A DNA stretch of 64,000 nucleotides from Acorus gramineus. Taxonomy: Eukaryota > Streptophyta > Magnoliopsida > Acorales > Acoraceae. Below, piece by piece: positions 57,554 through 64,000 of the stretch. Position 1 is the stretch's first letter, and the number at the start of each line of letters is the position of its first letter. The DNA lies in NCBI GenBank assembly GCA_030737835.1, contig CM060849.1:30741080-30805079 (forward strand), given 5' to 3'. The translations under genes were made by a program, and so were the position numbers. The notes beneath the pieces are model-generated. The model did no database searches. It had not been told where the DNA came from and saw only the letters and a program-made list of their open reading frames with translations.

Positions 57554-60524
57554 TAGTTCCATACTTACTGCATGTTCACCTGCGCCTGCTCGTTTGCCTC
57601 CAATTCATACTGTTGATGGTTCCACTTTAGTTATCACCCAGTGTGGATCTATCACCACCACCTCTGATCCAACTGGTCATCTTTCCATTCCATTTGTTTT
57701 ACATGCGCTGGGTCTCTGCATGAATCTTATTTCCATTAGTCAGCTTTGTGATTACGGTCTGGCCGTTTCTTTCACTTCCTCTGGCTGTTTTGTGTAGGAT
57801 CCACACTCGGGGCGGAGGATTGGCGTTGGGCGTAGAGTCGACGGATTGTACTTCGTGGAGTATCTGCATCTCCCAGTTCCAGACCCTTCTGCCTTTTGTG
57901 GTAGCGTCACTTCTAATGCCGATATGTGGCATAGAAGGTTAGGTCATGTCTCTAAGTCTCGCCTTAAAGGCCTTTTTGAGTCTGGTGTGTTAGGATCTAC
58001 TTCTTTTTCTCCTTTGTCTGTGTGTGTGGGCTGTAAATTGACCAAATCTGTGGCCCTACCTTTTAGTTCTAGTAATAATCAGTCCACCAGTCCTTTTGAG
58101 TTAGTGCATTATGACATTTGGGGCCCTGCTCCCGTACATTCTCTGAGTGGTTTTTCTTATTATATTAGCTTCATTGATGATTATTCTCGCTTTACGTGGA
58201 TTTATTTACTACGTAATTGCTCTGAGGTTGCTCACATCTATGAAGTCTTGTCCCTACACTCATGAACAGAATGGTGTTGCAGGACGTAAACATCGTCACA
58301 TTCTTGAGACAACTCGCTCTCTCTTACTGTCCTCCTCTGTTCCACAGCACTTTTGAGCTGAGGCTGCACTTCTTTCTGTTCACCTCATTAATATCACCCC
58401 CTCCACCATTCTCTCTGGCGTGTCTCCTCATGAACGCCTCTATTCTTCTCGTCCTGATTACAGTCGTCTTCGGGTTTTTGGTTGTACGTGTTATGTTCTT
58501 CTTCCTCCTCATGCTCGCACCAAGCTCTCTGTTCGGTCTGTTCGATATGTTTTCTTAGGAATAAGTTTCGAGCATAAGGGGTATCATTGTTATGATCCCG
58601 TGGGTCATTGTTTTTGGTTCGCTCGTCATGTGTCCTTTGTTGAGGATGTTCCCTATTTTTCGTCTGCATCCCATGAGCCCACTTCTCCTACGTCTCCTTC
58701 TGTTCGGCCATGTCCTGTTATTGAGTCTTTTCCCCTTCCTCCATCATCTTCTGTGTCTTTACCCTCTCCTAGTCCTCCCCTTGTTACTGCAGATATTTAT
58801 CAAGGTGTTCCACCTCCTGCGCCTGACGCCCCTCTCCCGGCTGTGGATCCGAGTTGCGTCGCTCGCTATCCTCAGCGTGAGCGTCGTCCGCCTGCCTGTT
58901 TTAGTTTTGATAATGGACCCTCTGATCAGTTTGGTTTTGCCACAGTGAGCTCTTATTCTCCACAACTTCAGGCTTTTCTTGCAGCTATTCATACACATCG
59001 GGAACCTAGGTCATATCAAGAGGCAGTTCAGCACCCTGAGTGGCATCAGGCCATGGATGAGGAGTTTCAGGCGTTCCTGGAGACTCATACATCGGATATT
59101 GTTCCTCTTCCCGCCGGTGTTGAGCCTATTAGTTGCAAATGGATTTTAAGGTCAAACATTGACCTGATGGATCCATAGAACGGCACAAGGCTCGTCTAGT
59201 TGCTCGCGGTTTCACACAGGAATATGGGATCGATTATGAGGAGACTTTCGCCCCGGTTGCACAGATGGCCACTGTTCGCACACTTCTTGCAGTTGCTGCG
59301 ATTCGTCACTGGCATCTCTTTCAGATGGATGTGAAGAATGCCTTTCTTCACAGGGACTTATCAGAAGTGATCTACATGCAATCACCTCCTGGTCTTCGTA
59401 CTCCCCCACAACATGTCTGTCATCTCCGGCGTGCTATATATGGTCTCAAGCAGTCTCCTCGTGCGTGGTTTGAGCATTTTCGCAGTGTTATTCTATCAGC
59501 TGGTTTCGTTGAGAGCTCTCAGGATCACTCTTTGTTTGTGCGATCATCATCGCAGGGTCGTGTGATTCTACTTCTATATGTGGATGATATGATCATCACT
59601 GGTGACGACTCAGCTGGTATTACTCTTGTTCAGCGTCACCTCAATAGTCAGTTTCAGATGAAAGATCTCGGTACTCTTCGCTACTTTTTAGGGCTAGAGA
59701 TTGCTCAGAATAAGTGGGGGATTCTTCTCTCCCAACAGAAGTACACAGCAGGTATTATTGATCGTGCTGCTATATCTGACACTCGCAGTGCGGATACTCC
59801 CCTTGAGCTTAATGTAAAGCTCCGTCCTACTGATGGAGAGCTTCTTTCAGATCCTACACAATACAGACAGATCGTGGGTCAGCTAGTGTATCTTTGCATC
59901 ACCAGACCTGATATTGCTCATGCAGTCAGCATCGTTAGTCAGTTCGTCTCCGCTCCTCGTTCGGTTCACTATAGTGCTCTCGTGAGGATCCTCAGATATT
60001 TACGTGGGACTATTACTAGATCACTCTATCTGTCATCATCTTCATCTCTTGTTCTTCGAGCTTACTCTGACGTTGATTGGGTGGGAGATCTGACTACTCG
60101 TCGATCTACTACTGGCTTTTGCATATTTCTTGGAGATTCTCTTATTTCCTGGCGCAGCAAGAAACAAGATGTCGTTTCTCTTTCCAGCACAGAAGCCGAG
60201 TATCGAGCTATGGCCATCACGACTAAAGAGATCGTTCATCTCAGACGTCTCTTAGTCGATCTTGGAGTTGATGTTACAAGTCCTACTCCACTTTAATGTG
60301 ATAATCGGAGTGCTATTCAGATTGATAGTAATCCGGTTATTCATGAGAGGACTAAACATATTGAGATTGACTGTCATTTTGTCTGTCAACACTTCCTTGC
60401 TCAGACACTTACGCTTCCGCACATTTCCTCTGTTGAACAGATCGCAGACTTCTTCACGAAGTCTCATCCAGTTCCTAGATTTCAATCTCTAATTCGCAAA
60501 CTCACGTTGTTTGATCCACCTTGA
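57505..60524 (+). pseudogene. Copia pol: protease, integrase, RT, RNase H, inactivated
   Basis: The protease motif reads YSGASHH, so the catalytic Asp is replaced by Tyr. A TAG at 57795 precedes the gag-pre-integrase zone. Integrase retains the HHCC zinc site (WHRRLGH...CVGC) and the first two acidic residues (YDIWGP, IDDYSR). A deletion near 58238-58243 follows, and the third catalytic position reads NGVAGRKHR (Gly for Glu). There is a TGA at 58354, and a frameshift plus TGA near 59146-59163. RT runs 59180-59850 with YVDD at 59577-59588. RNase H has AYSDVDW, SSTEAEYRAM and ...KHIEID. A TAA at 60294 splits the tail; the reading continues to about 60524. Confidence 0.93.
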
Positions 60525-60528
60525 GTTT

Positions 60529-60537
60529 GAGCAGGGG
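60529..60537 (+). other. Polypurine tract
   Basis: GAGCAGGGG immediately before the 3' LTR, expected for plus-strand priming; one C interrupts it. Confidence 0.7.
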
Positions 60538-60685
60538 TGTTAGATTACATGTGTATTATATTATGACTCTATTACACTTGTATTACTGTATTACATGTGT
60601 ATTAGGTCTTGTACTATTATATATAGGGCTTGATCCCTCTCTTAATGGATTAGGTCTCATTATTCTTTCTTCCCTAAATCTAACA
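60538..60685 (+). repeat. 3' LTR of the copia element
   Basis: 148 bp, same termini as the 5' LTR; the roughly 9 substitutions cluster in the first 90 bases, and the last 65 bases are identical. Confidence 0.95.
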
Positions 60686-60690
60686 ACTTC

Positions 60691-61043
60691 TAAAACAACA
60701 TTGTGTACAAGAAGGGCATTTAGCATAAGCCCCATCTTTTTTTGTACCCTCTTATCCTTTTTTTTCTCCGCCATACAGTTAATTAGGTCTTCTTCATTCT
60801 TCAGAGCCAATGAGCTCCTCAACAATTACAAAGCTACCACCATCCAATGAGAACCAATTGCTTTTGATGTGCAACTGCACATAGAATATATTTCGCTCAA
60901 AAAATCCTGCACATAGAATATGTGGGATTGAATGTCTCACAATATTAAAACTTTCATCAGATGGGGGTGCCGATCCTAGCTGTCTCTACATGGGTGGCCA
61001 GATGACCGGATGAGTCAAAGGAGAAGAAAAATAATACCATAAA
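60691..61043. other. Spacer between copia and MULE elements
   Basis: CT-rich patch at 60745-60775; no gene recognised. Confidence 0.4.
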
Positions 61044-62070
61044 GGGGAAATTGTTCAAATATCTCTTGACTGAGGGTCTAATTATTTTTTTACCCCTGAA
61101 CTTTTTTTTATTTTTTATTTATTCTTGAAATCTGGTCTTATTATTTGTCCCTAGACCTGTACTACCTCATTTTTTATATTTAAACTACATCCATCTGTAG
61201 ATTAGCATTACATTTATGTAATTGATAGTTACATTTCTATAATCAGTTATTACATTTCTGTAATTTACATGTTCTTAGTTTAATTCTATGTATGATATTG
61301 CATATTTGTTGTGTAAATTATTGTTTTTGTAATTTCTGTTGTAATTGTTATAAGAATAATAGAAGATATTACATTTTTATTATGTAAATAGTAGATTATG
61401 TCATTGGGTATCATATTAGTAGTTTTTGTTGTAGTTGTTATGTAAATGTTAATTTCAGTAATTGTTAGGTACATGAATCAAGAAGTAATTTTATTAAAAT
61501 ATTACAATTGTTCAAAAACTTTTAGTTCAGATTCATGCTATTACTAATTTTGTTCATATTGCTAAATAAAAATTTATTTAAGTGTTTTATTGTTGTATTT
61601 TTGATATAGCTTGAAAAACGCGTTCTTCGTTATGAAGTACATTGAATGTCTAGTTCGATAATTTTGTTTTATTTTACCCAAGAGGATATGAAGAGGATTA
61701 AGGGGGAGATAACAATTAATCATTAAGATTTGAAGAAAACATCGTAATTCAAACAATTGATGTATCTATTTTAACGAAACTTTGAGATTGTATCTATAAC
61801 AATTTTGTGTATAAACATCTTTGCGTACTTTAATATTTTTGTAGATAACTATTAAATATCTGTAACTATGTGTATAATTCTTGTATGTATCACATTATAT
61901 ATTTGTATTTTTGTAACTCTGTTTGTAAGGGATAGTTTGGGTATTATGAAAATTCAGGGGCAAAAAAAAAAAAAATAGGATCAAATTTCAGGAGTAAATA
62001 AAAAATAAAAAAAGTCCAAGAGAAAAAAAAAATTTAACCCTTAGTCAATGGGTAGTTGAACAATTCCCCC
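61044..62070. mobile_element. Long-TIR MULE-like element, 1027 bp, perfect 9-bp TSD
   Basis: Ends GGGGAAATTGTTCAAATATC and, inverted, GGGGGAATTGTTCAACTACC. Inverted similarity extends about 130 bases (GACTGAGGGT, ATTTATTCYTGAAATYTG, CCCCTGAA). TACCATAAA flanks both sides (61035-61043 and 62071-62079), exactly. The interior repeats TTACATTTCTGTAAT-like motifs and has no coding frame. Confidence 0.9.
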
Positions 62071-62098
62071 TACCATAAAACAATATAAATAACCCACA

Positions 62099-62142
<44 letters not shown>
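62099..62142. repeat. (TA)n microsatellite
   Basis: About 20 TA units with one interruption; short (CA)n tracts follow at 62156-62166 and 62263-62275. Confidence 0.95.
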
Positions 62143-62145
<3 letters not shown>

Positions 62146-64000
62146 GCCATGACATCACACACACACAGGCATTAAAGGTGGAAGGGCTAGTCTTAGCTGT
62201 TATTCTTCATTAAAGGGATCAATATAACTTCCCTGTCTCACCTTTAAAGCTCCCCCTCCCTCACACACACACACATCACAAATAGGTATAAAAATCTGTG
62301 CAGACAGCCTCATAAACCTCTCCTCACCTTTTCCATGACAAATTCAACAATCTCTATGAAACTTTTAAAATTCGGATCGGACCAGCTGGTACAATTAATC
62401 CGAAATCTGATCCAATAACCATAAAAAACCTGATGATGTACAAAAATTAGTTTAAAATTTGAAAAATAGGTACCAACCTCATGAACCTCATTTCCATTGG
62501 TTGAACTGTCCTAGTCTTGAATCCGATTCACTTAACCGTTTAACCCTGATGATGTGGAAAAAAAAAGGTTTAAAAATTACTAAATTTAAGGATAATCCAT
62601 TGGTTGCATCAATGATTTTTGAGAACTGACTACAATTTGTTTGAATCGATCATTTCTTAGACAACGGAAAAAAAAATGTAAAAAATTAGAAATAAAAAAA
62701 ACAAGATTTGGTTTTGCCACCTTCACAAAATAAAAATTGAAACAGAGAAAACTAATTAAATTAATAATTCACAGGGTTTTATTTTATTCATTTGTCACTT
62801 GTTATGATGTTGAATTTATTAAAGATTTCCATTTTATATTGTAAAATCATGCTTTCGTGATGGTATTTAATTAAAGACTTGAAAAGGTACTAAAATTTAA
62901 AATATTAAGATTATATAAAAAAATTCTAAAATGTTTCATATATATTTTTCAAAAATTTCAAGTAATAAATATTAATATACTTGTTTTGCCATGATGTTAT
63001 GATTCATGTCTTGTTCATCAAATGATTGAGCCACTGATTCTTAAGATGGTCCTATTTTAGGTTCATCAACCGCTCAGTTCGAAAATATTGATAACTATTA
63101 TGATTTTTATTTTTATTTTTTATAAAGCTTGTTCCGTTCATATATCCAAATCAAACCAAATGTATGTTTAAAGTTTATACACATATATAATCAGCAGACT
63201 CATTGAATGCAACTTTTGTGGGTGGTCCATAGTGAAGATAAGAGAATCACATGGAGCGACTGAGCGTGAATTGAATGAACAACTAAATGATCAACTTACC
63301 CAAAAAAAAAAAAAAAAAACAACTAAATGATCACAATTCTTTAAATACAAACTTTTCACAAAAGAAGGCCATATATGTTGATTGACCTTATTAGAGTGAA
63401 AGAAGACTATTACCACTTAAAGAAACATAGGCCTCTCAAGTAGGGTTGATGGGTTACCTTTCCAGATTGTATATGGTGGTGTCCATTAAGACTTCCTCTC
63501 TATAACCTTACAACGTCTTGAATTTCCTAGATGTAAAACTAGACTTAATACTTCCCAAGAGGCCCTGCATGTATTGTTGTTATAATTACTATGTTGGGTG
63601 GTTCTTCAAAACAGATACTTTCACTGTGAATTACCAGCTTTAGAGTGATATGACTAGTTATTAATTGCATGCACCCACAGAATGGGCATGCAATGAATAA
63701 ATTTTGAATTTATTTAGTTTTCTAGCATAGGCTTCTCACATAACTATGTCTACATTTAGTCACTTGTTAAACAAAGACACAGTTATGATCAATTTCATAA
63801 TATAACCTAATGTATATGTCCACTAATAACAAGATAGCCAATCTCTTTAAGAAGTGGAAGGGCAATAATTTGTCTTTTATTGTTAGTCCAAAATCAGGTT
63901 GGTCACCAAATAGTTAAACTTTGGAGTCATATGCATAACACATTAGCATAGAACTCTAAAAAAGATCATAATAAATGTTTATCTTGGAACTATATGACAG
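62143..64000. other. Intergenic DNA at the right edge
   Basis: No open frame of note. TATAAAAA at about 62286, after a CT/CA-rich stretch, could be a TATA box, but nothing coding follows in the window. An A17 run lies at 63303-63319. Confidence 0.35.

Larger units (their letters stand above)
55536..60685 (+). mobile_element. Ty1/copia LTR retrotransposon, complete but defective, 5150 bp
   Basis: LTRs at 55536-55683 and 60538-60685 (148 bp each, TGTTAGATT...ATCTAACA), TSD ACTTC at 55531-55535 and 60686-60690. The order is PBS, gag, protease, integrase, RT, RNase H, then PPT, which is diagnostic of copia. By eye the LTRs differ at about 9 of 148 positions (about 6%), implying an age of a few million years under usual plant rates. 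Many coding lesions; non-autonomous now. Confidence 0.97.

Noticed and set aside
62280..62340. TATA box of a gene running off the right edge
   Set aside because: TATAAAAA is present, but no coding frame or splice signals follow in 1.7 kb.

Overview
The window is nuclear DNA from a flowering plant. The evidence is two plant-specific protein families (a VQ-motif protein and an early-nodulin-like phytocyanin), a GT-AG intron, AT-rich spacers, and angiosperm-type transposons: hAT, Mutator-like, PIF/Harbinger-like, Ty1/copia, L1-type LINE, SINEs and one very long solo LTR. The species cannot be named from the sequence. All coordinates, repeats and comparisons below were read by eye; no search was run.

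Genes are sparse. The left edge (1-324) holds the last intron and last exon of a gene whose C-terminus looks like the end of a dynamin-type GED helix. A single-exon VQ gene lies at 16156-16839 (+) with three WRKY-type W-boxes upstream. A two-exon phytocyanin-like arabinogalactan protein gene lies at 28529-29730 (-) and carries two in-frame minisatellites. Gene debris includes a truncated RPS16 pseudogene (1028-1242, -) and a RACK1 WD40 fragment (44135-44209) inside a Pack-MULE-like element.

The rest is mostly transposon archaeology, and many ends are confirmed by target-site duplications (TSDs). hAT elements lie at 7289-7958, 8790-9613, 9705-10227, 25106-25617 and 37656-43286. Long-TIR Mutator-like elements lie at 22164-22649, 25719-26230, 33719-34850, 43950-44696, 47070-47553 and 61044-62070. 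A roughly 270-bp MITE family has copies at 3512, 33067, 37583/43480, 43657 and 52660. One of them was split by a hAT element, which was itself split by a 4.7-kb solo LTR, giving three dated layers. A decayed L1 LINE occupies 47978-52076 and a complete but defective copia element occupies 55536-60685, with 148-bp LTRs and TSD ACTTC.

The most unusual find is a 189-bp retroposon at 21359-21547 (-). Its 5' part is a full-length 5S rRNA-like sequence, it is flanked by a 10-bp TSD, and an unoccupied paralogous site lies 0.5 kb away. Its 3' part resembles the tail of a tRNA-headed SINE at 19890-20075 (-). This suggests a plant SINE family with exchangeable Pol III heads (5S and tRNA).
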